Positions 1 through 11,300 of a stretch of DNA of 64,000 bases are shown one piece after another. The number at the start of each line of letters is the position of its first letter. Positions within the stretch are counted from its first letter, which is position 1. The stretch comes from Elgaria multicarinata webbii (taxonomy: Eukaryota; Chordata; Lepidosauria; Squamata; Anguidae). Under the pieces are notes generated by a model that saw nothing but the letters and a program-made list of their open reading frames with translations, made no database searches and was not told where the DNA came from. The stretch lies in NCBI RefSeq assembly GCF_023053635.1, contig NC_086188.1, positions 4,612,454 to 4,676,453 of the forward strand, in the 5' to 3' direction. The translations under genes and the position numbers were made by a program.

Positions 1-319
1 CCCTCAGAGGCGGCCCAGGGAGGCTCCAACTCTGCCAGCACCAGCCTGGGCGATGGCAGGGAAAGGTGCCAGCTTTAGGGCTTCACAGGTCCTTGCGGCA
101 ACAGCAGCAGTGCTCTGGAGTGTTCCCATCCTGGCCTCGGGCTGCTCCAGTTCGCCTTGAGGCGGCTCCTTCCACAACCCCAAGATCCCCTTCCCTGTTC
201 CCAAGTCCTGAGTGAAAGATCCCTGCAATAAATAAATAAATGCTGCCACAGGACGCTTCTAGCGCCCGCAGCAGGAGTTCTGGAGGAGGCAGAGAGGGGG
301 GTGGAGAGAGAGAGAGAGG

Positions 320-600
320 GGGGGTCCTGAGGAGAAGGTGGAGGGTGTGTGTGAGGGGGGGGTGTTTGTCGCGGGTTTCCCATTCCGACGTGCACCAGAA
401 GCGCAGCCCGGGAGACCGAGGAGGAGTGGGGGGTGGGGAGAGAGAGAGGGAGAGGGAGAGAGAGAGAGAGTCCTGAGGAGAAGGTGGAGGAAGGGTGTGT
501 GTGTGTGGGGGTGTTTGTCGCGTGTTTCCCATTCCGACGTGCACCCGCCCCGCCATAGAAGCGCAGCCCGGGAGACCGAGGAGGAGGAGGCGGAGTGGGG
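320..600. repeat. Two-copy tandem repeat with a period of about 145-150 bp
   Basis: Two near-identical units each hold a GA-rich run, tcctgaggagaaggtgg (at 326 and 470), a GT-rich run, cccattccgacgtgcacc (about 379 and 528) and aagcgcagcccgggagaccg. They sit just downstream of the proposed TTC28 first-exon donor, so inside its intron 1 if that call is right. Confidence 0.85.
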
Positions 601-809
601 GGAGGATGTCCGCCCCCGGGCCTGCTTCGCTCGCTCTTCGCTTCCCCACACGAAGGGAGGATGCTGAGGGCTCCGGACCCCACTCCCCCGCCCACCGAAC
701 GTGTGAAGGCGCAAACACGGGGCGGGGAAGAAGGACCCGCTCGCTCGCTCGCTCGCTCGCGCACGCCCTTCCTCCCCCCCCCCACCACCCCGGTCGGAAC
801 GGGGCTCAC

Positions 810-920
810 CCGGGCCAGCAAGGGCTGGGGCTGAGGGGCGCCCCGCTCGCCGCCCCCTCCGCGCCGCCAGCGCCTGAAGCTCCGCGGCGGCGGCGGCGGC
901 GGCGCCTGTTGCTCCTCCAT
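810..920 (-). CDS. Possible first coding exon of TTC28 (uncertain)
   Basis: On the minus strand an ATG at 920 opens a 37-codon frame that begins MEEQQAPPPPPP, is rich in Pro, Arg and Gly, and ends at a good donor (CGG then GTGAGC) at 810. A second upstream ATG near 1036 soon meets a stop. I do not see convincing similarity to the TTC28 N-terminus as I remember it, so the position fits TTC28 but the reading frame may be 5' UTR. If it is coding, it would be a disordered N-terminal leader preceding the TPR repeats, which would lie outside the window to the left. Confidence 0.3.
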
Positions 921-1329
921 CCCGCCAGGCCCGGGGGCGACGCCGCTTCGCCTCAGCAGCAGCACCGCGGCGGCGACGACGACGACGAAGCCGCCCCCCG
1001 CCGGAGCTCCCAGTCCCGGGCCGACCCCGGCGCCATCTTCGGGCTCCTCCGGACGCCGCGCTGAGGGAGAGGAGATGGGGAAAGGGGGGGGGGGGACGGG
1101 GACGGCCGGCCTTGGATTGCCCCGCCCCGCGGAGGCAGGGAGAGGGGAAGGGATGGACGGACGGGCGGAGAGAGACCCCCCCTCCACCCTCCCTCCTTCT
1201 TTGCGCAACTTCAGCCCGAGTTGTGGAAAAGTTGAGGAGAAAAGAAGCCCCTCCTTCGGACACCCACTCGCCCGCCTTTCTCCCTCCCCGCCTCGCACGT
1301 CTGTACGCGCCACACACGCGGGATGGAAG

Positions 1330-1740
1330 TACTGCCCAGTGCCAGAGGCAGTAAGCCTACGTACACCAGTGTCTGGGGAACCCGTGGCCTGCTCATGGCT
1401 CCCTGTGGTTGGCCACTGTGTGGACAGAAAGCTGGACATGGACCCAGGGCCGGTGCAACCATTAGGCCCACTACGCAGCCGCCCAGGGCGCAGACCTCAG
1501 AGGGGCGCCGTACTGCCCTTTAAGGGTCACCGTTTTATACGAATTAGCTGTTTTAAGAAAAAACAGAATAAGTTCAAGTTTTGTGCTTTTTATTTTTTCT
1601 ACAAAACATGTTCTTAAAAATCAAAGTTGGCAAAAAAAAAATTGGGGGGGGGGGAGAGTACAAGTAGCTCACCTTGCCTAGGGCGCAAAATAGTCTGGCA
1701 CCGGCCCTGCATGGACCCTTGCGCTCTTCTGATGTTCACA
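1330..1740 (+). mobile_element. CR1/L3-like LINE 3' end, split by a hAT element
   Basis: The 'agaggcagtaagcc ... gttggccactgtgtggacag ... ggacccttgcgctcttctgatgttc' pattern is the 3' end of a CR1/L3-type LINE seen again at 11.2, 16.1, 22.9, 40.4 and 55.4 kb. The copy is cut at 1445-1709 by a separate DNA transposon. Confidence 0.65.
1445..1709. mobile_element. Non-autonomous hAT-type DNA transposon with intact 8-bp TSD
   Basis: The ends are inverted copies of cagggccggtgc. The element is flanked by perfect 8-bp direct repeats catggacc (1437-1444 and 1710-1717), the size hAT transposases make. There is no transposase frame. A longer relative lies at 58726-59325. Confidence 0.85.
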
Positions 1741-1749
1741 GAGCAGGAT

Positions 1750-2200
1750 GCTCATGGGGGGTGCTGAGCCAGGGTGCCAGTCCCCAAGGCAGGGGGGGGG
1801 AGGGATCCTCGAGGCAGCTGGTGGATCAGGCCCGTTCCCTACAGTGACGCTGTTGGGTTTTCAACGGGGCTCCCTGGTGCACAGGGAGATAAATGGTGCC
1901 GCCTTCTCATCGGGACTTGACATGTTAATTGTCACGACAGCCCGTGAGCAGAATGACAGGCGGGAAGGAGCGCTGCTTGACCCTCAGGACAAAGAGAGAG
2001 AAGGAGGCAAGGGAAACCTCTCACCCAGCACTTTTCCAGCAGGACCAGGGTGCCCCGGCCCCTTACCCATCACCCTTCCGCATAGAGGCCACCCAAATAT
2101 TTCACCGGACTGATGCCACAGGACCGGTGCGAACAGAACAAGCTTTCGGCTGCCCACACAAAAGCAGCATATACGCCCTTTCCTGCAAGGCACTGAGTCT
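1750..2200. other. Short intergenic stretch, nothing recognised
   Basis: This lies between the hAT-split LINE end and the CHEK2 3' UTR. I see no exon-like frame with splice sites and no recognised repeat. Confidence 0.4.
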
Positions 2201-2223
2201 CTCTGGTTTTAGTGTTGTTGTCT

Positions 2224-2229
2224 TTTATT
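2224..2229 (-). terminator. CHEK2 polyadenylation signal
   Basis: AATAAA on the minus strand, about 70 nt beyond the CHEK2 stop codon. This implies a very short 3' UTR. Confidence 0.7.
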
Positions 2230-2300
2230 TATCAATGATTAATGTTCTAAAATTATATCTATCTATATAAAAAATACAAGCACAGCAGCTGTTAAAACCG

Positions 2301-5300
2301 TCAGTTGGCTTTTTGAACCTTGGAGGGCCCTGCCTCTTCTTGCTCAGCAAGGCGGCGTTTTCTGCTTCTGGGTAGCTGAAAGAGAAGGCAGGAGAATTAA
2401 CTTCTCGTCCTTTGGGACCATCTTGCTGCAAGACAAATAGGACACGGCAGTTCTCCGGACACCACAAAGGCTCAAGTCGGACGACACAATAAACCAGAAG
2501 GAGATGTGTTGTCCGAAACGACAAGTCATGCAATCAGCAGGCCAACCGGAAGCCGTGGCATGAAGGAGCTTTGCAAACCATCCATCTCTCTCCAAACAGA
2601 GCTTGGCGTGATGCCCAACTCATAGGAGCAGTCCTCCCTCTGCCTCCAAATGATGCCTCCTGCATCATTTATTTGAGAGTGATCTTATGAAGCGCTCAGG
2701 AGATGAGACAGCAGCTCTAAACCAAGCGTTGTCTGCAGTATGCTTGGAAGCTGAAACCATGGCTTGGAGCAATGTCTGACATTTAGCCTAAGTGACAGTG
2801 TTCACCACCCCTTCAAAAAGCTATTTTAACTTCATTTATTTCATGCCACTCTTACAGATTTTGCCGTTTTCAGTATATTGCTTGTAAGATGCTGTTCTAT
2901 TTGTTTCATTAATACGTGCCAAACCTTTAATGTAAGCCACCTTGGGATTTTATTTCAAGGGCAGGGTAAAATAAATAAATGAGATTATATTATGCATTTT
3001 TGAGCATCTGAAGTAGGAACACAGGAATATGCCTATGACTAAGTCAGATCTAGTATTGTCAACATTGACCAGCAGCCATGGCTCTCCAGGGTTTCAGGCT
3101 AGAGTTCTTTTCCTTATAGAATCATAGAATAGCAGAGTTGGAAGGGGCCTACAAGGCCATCGAGTCCAACCCCCTGCTCAGTGCAGGAATCCACCCGAAA
3201 GCATCCCTGACAGACGGTTGTCCAGCTGCCTCTTGAAGGCCTCTAGTGTGGGAGAGCCCACAACCTCCTTAGGTAACTGGTTCCATTGTCGTACTGCTCT
3301 AACAGTCAGGAAGTTTTTCCTGATGTCCAGCCGGAATCTGGCTTCCTGTAACTTCAGCCCGTTATTCCGTGCCCTGTACTCTGGGAGGATCGAGAAGAGA
3401 TCCTGGCCCTCCTCTGTGTGACAACCTTTGAAGTATTTGAAGAGTGCTCTCATGTCTCCCCTCAATCTCCTCTTCTCCAGGCTAAACATGCCCAGTTCTT
3501 TCAGTCTCTCTTCATAGGGCTTTGTTTCCAGACCTCTGATCATCCTGGTTGCCCTTCTCTGAACACACTCCAGCTTGTCTGCGTCCTTCTTGAATTGTGG
3601 AGCCCAGAACTGGACGCAATACCCTAGATGAGGCCTAACCAGTGCTGAATAGAGAAGACCCAGTACCTCACGCGATTTGGAAGCTATACTTCTATTACTG
3701 CAGCCCAAAATAGCATTTGCTTTTCTTGCAGCCATATCACATTGTTGGCTCATATTCAGCTTGTGATCTACAATAATTCCAAGATCCTTCTCGTTTGTAG
3801 TTTGTCCTTGTCCTATTTTGTCCTTCCACACAGAGATGCAACTGGTCTCGAAGGTTGGATAAAGCATTTGTGGCCACAGCTGCTACCTGCAGCCTACCAG
3901 ACGAGTCCAGGAGCACCCCTAAGCTGCACATCTGGTCTTTCAAGGAGAATGCAAGCCCACCCAGGTCTATGCAGATCTGCCGACTTCCCAACCCACAGAA
4001 GCCCTCTTTCCTAGATTAAGTTTCAGTTTGTCCTCCTCAACCATCCTACATCCAGATATTAATTCCAAAGATCCAATATCTCCTTTTGGTTCCAAGGTGG
4101 GAGAGAGAGAGAGAGAGAGAGATGAGTATAATTTGTGCATTGGTGACGATAAATCCAAACTTCTGAGTTCCTTCTCGCAGGGGCTTCACATTGATGTTAA
4201 AGAGCTTGAGACATCAAATGGAGTCCCATGGCAGCCCTACAAGCCAAAGGCCAAGGGTGGACCAGAAGTCACCCAACACTACCTTCCGTGCCTCCTAATC
4301 CCAGGCCTGATAGCCAGGACACAGAGATGCCACAATCTGACAATTTGTCAAACCCCGCTGAGAGGGCCAGAAGAACCAAGACGGTTGTTCTGCCGCCATC
4401 CAGTCCCTGGCGCATGCCACCCATTAAAACAATCCAGGGTTACAAACATGCCAGCTTGCAAATGTATTTTCCAATTTAAAAAGAGAAATAAATCACCTTT
4501 TGTAAATTGTCAAACAGGTTGTTTTTTTTGAAGCAAGAAAACAAAAACATTAAAAATAGATACCAAAGTTGGAGGCTCAGGTGTAAGCACAGAATCCTGT
4601 GTCTGAGGGATTAACCGTTGAAAAGTGCGCTTCATATTTTCGTCCTGTGAAAAATATATATCAAAATATATATGCGTTCATTGAAAACGAAGCAATAGTA
4701 GAGACACGCAATTCAAGCATTTGGTCAACCAAACCCTGGATGAGCACCAGTTGCATCAAGTGGGGAGCAGGCAGTGGAGAGAAGTTGTACACAACACTGA
4801 AACTCGGCCAGCAGAAGAATGGGTAGAACCCAAACTGGGAGTGAGGCGCCTCAACGACAGGCCTGACACTCCCAAAAGGCAGGGTGCAGTGTGTGGCCTC
4901 TGACAGCCAATTTTGGGATGCCATTAAAGGCAACCAAATTGTCAATTTGGATTTTCTGTCTCAGACATCAACAGCTCTTTGGCAATCTACCTGCCCAAGG
5001 ATGGAGATGTTTCAAAGAGAGGCAAGTACACAAGACTCGGGGAAAAGCCAAAATAGAGCATGTACACAGCTTCAATCTCAGCCAGGAGGTGATGACTCCT
5101 CCTTGGCAGACCAAAGGCATGGTGGTGTCAAGGCCCTGCTAACAATGGGGACATACCACTCACCTGGTCCACCGCTATCATTGCCCTGATCTCCCTGCCT
5201 GGACTTCCTGCACATCTCCTTGTTCATTAAGCTGAACTAACGGGCTTCAAGGCCAACAACGCCTTCACATTTCAGTCAGGAATAACCGTATCTAGCCAGA

Positions 5301-8300
5301 CAATGTCTCCCCCCACAAGATACCACCTCAAATATTGAGGCAGGCGCGTGACAGGCAGGCTGTCTTTTACCTGGATAGGATTACGTGGGTGAGCACATAC
5401 CTGAAGCCAGGGGTGCTCCAAGGCCTCTTCTATTTTAAAGCGCTTTTGTGGATCCACCACTAACAACTTCTGCACGAGGTCGAAAGCTACAACAAGAAAG
5501 CAAAATACTCTGCAGTGAAACCGTCACTTTGTGCATAACGCTTTGCTGCACTTGGGGAGCTAGCCAGGAGCTGCCTCAGACCAACAGCATCACCACGTCC
5601 ACTTGAAACTCAAAGGGGCCCCAATTCCCGGGCCAAGATTTCCAGCCTGCTCATAATTCTTTCTAACATGGGAATACGGAGCTGCCTTTAGGTATATGCA
5701 ACCCGGACATTTCCCCTGCAGCTGCGAGGAAGCGTTGTTGGTCTGGCAGCTACTTTATCCCTTCCCTGTTCAAGGAACTGATGTGTGCGTGCGCAAGGCT
5801 GGATCCTGCTGCCATGGGAAAGCCCTTGCACATTTCAGAACTATGCACAGATACGCATACGTTGTCTGGGTTCCAGCCAAGCACGGTTCTCCCAATTGCT
5901 GGAATAGCAGAAAGGACCTTCAGCAGCCCCCAACAGGGAAGGCAGGCAGGCAGGCTGTGGTCGCATCCGCCGTTCTTGAAGCCAATCGTAGCTCTGCGGC
6001 CGAGGCAAGAGGGATGCACTCAGCTCTGAGGCCAGATCCAGATATCTCGTGAGAGGTTGTCTACCCAGAAGACACCGCACGGCTTGCTTCATCAGTGGGA
6101 GAGGGAGGAGGCAACTCGCCTCTCTCGCCAGCTTAACTGCGGGTGAGGAGTGAGTGGGTCTCCTTCCAGCCTTCTTGGAACCTGCACATGGCTTTCTGGG
6201 GCAAGGGAACCGCTTTAGATCCTTGTACTTGCCTAGTCGACTTATTTATTTATTGCATTTTTATACCGCCCAATAGCCAAAGCTCCCTGGGCAGTTCACA
6301 AAAATTAAGGACTTCACCCTCAACCCTTGAACTTGTGTCCATGCCAGGGAGGAGGCCTCCAGTGCACCTCTTGAGTCTTTCCCCACCCTCAACTGGCGCT
6401 CCCAACACATTCTAGCAGACCCAGCAGGTATCACAATAAAGCTTGTGTGCAAAGTGACGTGTTTATCAAGGTCTGCAAAAAGGGTTCTTGTGTCAACAGT
6501 GGCCTGTGCTATTTCCACACACAACCCCCAACACAGCAGGTGCCTCTGTGGCCAAGCGACACCCCCTCCTCCTCTGAAACAAGATCACAACAACGCCCTA
6601 CCTTCTTTCGACACGTGCTGCCATATTTCTGCACAGTAGAAGTAGTCTCCTCTGGCGATCTGCTCTCTCAGAGACAGCCGAGTATTTTTACTGGAGAAGG
6701 GTGGATAGCCGGAGAGGCTAATTAAGACAAAAAAAGAAGGGATACGAGCTGGTTCAGCAATGGGAAGCCATGCAGTTGCTGCTGGCGCGAAAACTATTTC
6801 ATAGGGTTGTGTACCACATCAGAAAGCCAATGAGCCTGTTCAGACGACACTTCAGGCTCTGTGGTTAAGTGAAACTGTGGTTCTCTGGGTTAGCACTAAC
6901 CGCAAGCCGTGCTGTCACACACAACACTTTAAGCCACAGTTAGAGCCGCTAACCCTGCTGCAGATGGTCCGACTGGAGTTAGCAAGTGAGCATGATTTAG
7001 CAAAACACATTGCGCGAGACACCCTAAACCCTGCTGCTTAACCAAAAGCCTTAACCAGCAGGGTTTAAGGTGACTTCTGAACAGGCCCAATGGGGGTGGG
7101 AATTCCAGGCTCAAAACCACCCTTGAAAAATCCAAAATGTAAGAAGGAAAGCATCCAATCAAACAAAAGAAGGGAGAAAAAGGGTCCTTAGGATGCAAAA
7201 GGATTTATTTATCCAAAGCCTGACGTGTTTCGGCCTGTGTCCTTTTCAAAGGCCTTCTTCAAGGGGCTTACTTGTTAGAAGTTGTCTGCAGTTTTCCATC
7301 TAGTAATGAACTGTCTTGCAGTCACCAGTGATTAATAGTGCAAGACAATTCATTGCTAGGGGGAAATCTACAGACAACTTCTAACAAGTAAGCCCCTTGA
7401 AGAAGGCCTTTGAAAGGACACAGGCCAAAACGCGCTGGGCTTTGGATAAATATATCCTTTTGCATCCTGAGGACCAGTTTCTTTCTTCATTTGTCAAAAC
7501 CACCCTTGGCCACAAGCACAGCCGGGAAGCTTGGAAGGCCGCTCTCACACCCACACTCCCCAACTTTGCCGTACTGGCTGCTTCCAGGTGAAGATGCAAC
7601 TAACAGCCTGGTCCTACGCATGCTCACGCTGAGGTCCCACCCATTTCACAGGGCAAGCGCGCACGGGACTGCAGCATGGTGGAAGCCCAGGATGCAACAG
7701 ATGTTCACTCACAGGCATGCATGCTTAATAAAAGGACCCTAACCCTTTGCCTGTGTTTACAAGGGCAGCTCTTCTCCTTTTTTTCCCCCTATTTTTTTTT
7801 TACCACATAAAGAGAATCACTCCTAGACTCCAGCAATCCACCGAACGTCCATATCCAACCGTCCCGGCAAAATTTTGAACTTCGGGAGCAAGATAGTCGG
7901 GCGTACCACATAAAGTTTTCATGAGCGAGGTTTCTCCAAGAATTTTGGATTGTCCGAAATCTGTAATCTTGCACAAGGACAGTGAGAGAAGGATGGATCA
8001 GAACTTCAAAGACGCTACTTATGCTACCCCAGCTTATATACATCTGCAGGTACACAGGACTGCTCTCCGCCACTCAAGTCCATTCATGAGAAGCTCCCAC
8101 TTTTGACCCCAAAGCAGACATTCATCTAGATGGGAGATCCAGTGAAATCGGCAAGATTTAGAACATCTAGATGGGAGATCCAGTGAAATTAGCAAGATTT
8201 GGGGAGCATTGTAGACCGAGAAGAGCAATAAACTACACTCATCATCGTACACCTCCATTTTCTCTCACACACACACACACAGACACTATGCTCATGTTGT

Positions 8301-11300
8301 GCACAAGGCAAAAAGCCACCTCAAATTTTGTATAGAATCCTCAAAATGCCTCATTATTATTATTATTTATTTATATAGCACCATCAATTTTAGATATTTT
8401 ATTCCACGTCCAGAGAAGCAGCAGAAAGTATTGGGGGCTTGTCCAAAGCCTCACAAAGCAACTGCATTTAGAGCAAATGGGGGCGGGGCGGGGGGAAGAG
8501 TGATGGGATTCTTAAGACCCCTTCTACTCACCTTTATAAGGCAATTCTCTTCACGAGACGCTAAAAGCACGTTCTCCAGTTTTAAGTCCCGATGAATAAT
8601 GCCATGTTCATGAAGGTACTTCGCACATTGCCAAAGAGAGAAAGAATATTGCAGTTAACCGACAGGTCTACAGCTCACAGTCCTTTGCAGGTAGCACCTT
8701 TCCCCCTTTTATAAACAGACATTTGGAGTACCTGGCCGCCTTGCCTACTTAGCCAACCTTCTTAGGGGTTTATAGAATCATAGAATAGCAGAGTTGAAAG
8801 GGGCCTACAAGGCCATCCAGTCCAATCCCCTGCTCAATGCAGGAATCCACCCTAAAGCATCCCTGACAGATGGTTGTCCAGCTGCCTCTTGAAGGCCTCT
8901 AGTGTGGGAGAGCCCACAACCTCCCTAGGTAACTGGTTCCATTGTCGTGCTGCTCTAACAGTCAGGAGGTTTTTCCTGATGTCCAGCCGGAATTTGGATT
9001 CCTTTAACTTGAGCCCGTTATTCCATGTCCTGCACTCTGGGAGGATCGAGAAGAGATCCTGGCCCCCCTCTACATGACAACCTTTTAAGTATTTGAAGAC
9101 TGCTATCGTGTCTCCCCTCAATCTTACCTTCTCCAGGCTCAACATGCCCAGTTTTTTCAGTCTCTCTTCATAGGGCTTTGTTTCCAGACCCCTGATCATC
9201 CTGATTGCCCTCCTCTGAACACGCTCCAGCTTGTCTGCGTCCTTCTTGAATTGTGGAGCCCAGAGCTGGATGCAATACTCAAGATGAGGCCTAACCAGGG
9301 CCGAATAGAGAGGAACCAGTACCTCACGCGATTTGGAACTATACTTCTATTAATGCAGCCCAAAATAGCATCTGCCTTTCTTGAAGCCATATCGCACTGT
9401 TGGCTTACGACACGCAGGAACTATCTTGTATTTTAATCTTTGTGCAGTGTCTATAAAACGTGTAAAGTTTTATATACAACAGCAACAACCATTGAAGACT
9501 AACTATTTTATATTCACCATCTATATTTTAATTTTTGCCCTAAGAGAATAGCATAACAATCTACTGTTAACAGATCCAAGCTCCAAGTGCAATGCTTAGA
9601 ACTGATCTTGAAAGCAAAATAAATAAATAAAATTATTGAACTCCCAGTCCTGAACAGAACGAATGAATAAATAAATCTCCACAGTGGGAACTCAAGGAGC
9701 AAAGTCAGTCCCAGGAGGGCACGTCCCAACATTCCCCATTACCTACTAGAATTCATTTTATGGCATTAAGGCAGAACTCCCAAGACACACAGCACTGCAA
9801 GACTTTCAACATGTCTGTCAAGATGCAACTCTACAAACATAGCTCTCTAATTTATATCACTATCCTGCCTTTTTCATTTCCTTTGAACTTCTGCTTGGGC
9901 CACAGCGGGCCTTCTCTGTAGCGGCCCCCACCCTCTGGAAAACCCTCCCTCGTGCGGTTCGGGAGGTGGAAAATGTAATATCTTTTAAACGCCTCCTAAA
10001 AACATATCTTTTTAGACAAGCCTTCCCTGGACTCTAACTTATTCTGGTTTTATGTGATTTTTAAAGTTTTAATCTGGATTGTTATATTACGGTTTCAGTT
10101 GTAAACCGCCCAGAGAGCCTAGGCTGCTGGGCAGTATAAATATGAAATAAATAAACAAACTAATAAATAATGCCTTTCTATGCATTGTCTAGATGTCGGG
10201 GGGAAAGTACGTTTCTCTTTACAGACAGTCATTGCGTGATCCACCCAGTTGATTTTTCTCTGTGCTGCGTTTTGATAGCATAAAGCTAACAGCAAATACA
10301 TAAATGGAAACTCTAATAGTCTAGTAAAGCGTAGTATGGAGCAACAGCCAACCATGTTTTGCTTCCTAAAGCTGAGTTACCTGCACGGCCAACAGCATCT
10401 GGTAGAAATAAAGCTTGCAGGTTGCTTCACTCAGTCTTGCTGGGGGCACGACTTTGTCAAACAGCTCCCCACCTTCCATCCTGAAAGACAGAGCGAAGAA
10501 TGAGTCACTTCCAGAGCTAGGTTAAAGGGGCAAATGTGTGTTCAGGATGGAAAGAGGGTTCATTTAAAGGTATCTACTTCATCGTTGGGGATAACAATAT
10601 CCCTCAATATGGCGTGCAAAGAGCCAGAACTAGTCATGGAATTCTGTTTAAAAAGAAAAATAAACTGCAAGGAACCCAGGATTGTTGTTCAGGGAAACCT
10701 CTCTGAACAAGAGGATAAAAATGCCTGGAGACCTTGATCATGTATTTTAGTCTTGTCCTAATATTAAAAAAAAAAAATACTAGGAAACGGTTTTGCAAAA
10801 ATATTTACGAAATGACGGGACATACGATATTGATGGATCCACTGTATGTTTTACTTGGCTATGTTAAGGATTTAAACTTAACCTGTGATTTGGAGCTTAT
10901 TGTTAATCTTTTAACAGTTAGTAAAATACTGAGAGCTTCTTTCTGGAAGAAGTTCAAGATCCCGACTAATGAAGATGGGTTCCAGAAGGCCTGGGACACA
11001 GATCAGATGATAAAATTGACTTACTTAAGAAGATATAAAGAACAAGGCTCTTTAAACAAGTTTATTCAAAACTGGCCACTTTTTATAATGTATTGGAGCT
11101 CTAAATTCATGAATGGTTCGAGTCTTTATGTTACGTTTAAGAACGTAAGAAGAGCCCTGCTGGTTCAGACCGAGGGTCCATCTAGTCCAGCACTCTGTTC
11201 ACACAGGGGCCAACCAGCTGTCGGCCAGGGACCAACAAAGCAGGACATGGTGCAACAGCACCCTCCAACCCATGTTCCCCAGCAACTGGTGCATATAGGC

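Larger units (their letters stand above)
240..1170 (-). promoter_or_regulatory. TTC28: CpG island, probable TTC28 promoter and first exon region
   Basis: The stretch is very GC and CpG rich, with CGG/GCC runs near 880-910 and 940-1000 and a short tandem ctcg run near 740-760. It lies just beyond the 3' end of CHEK2 on the side where the 5' end of TTC28 sits in human. TTC28 is transcribed in the same direction as CHEK2. The identification rests on synteny and composition; no tetratricopeptide coding sequence is inside the window. Confidence 0.6.

Noticed and set aside
75-1439. Long minus-strand open frames across the TTC28 CpG island
   Set aside because: GC-rich, low-complexity sequence gives long open frames in all phases. 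Apart from the 37-codon candidate with a donor there is nothing gene-like.
5161-5233. Candidate penultimate CHEK2 exon with a good GTGAGT donor
   Set aside because: Its length and phase do not fit, and the protein does not resemble CHEK2. The exon at 4564-4644 ([11 protein letters not shown]) has the right 81-nt length, phase and similarity.
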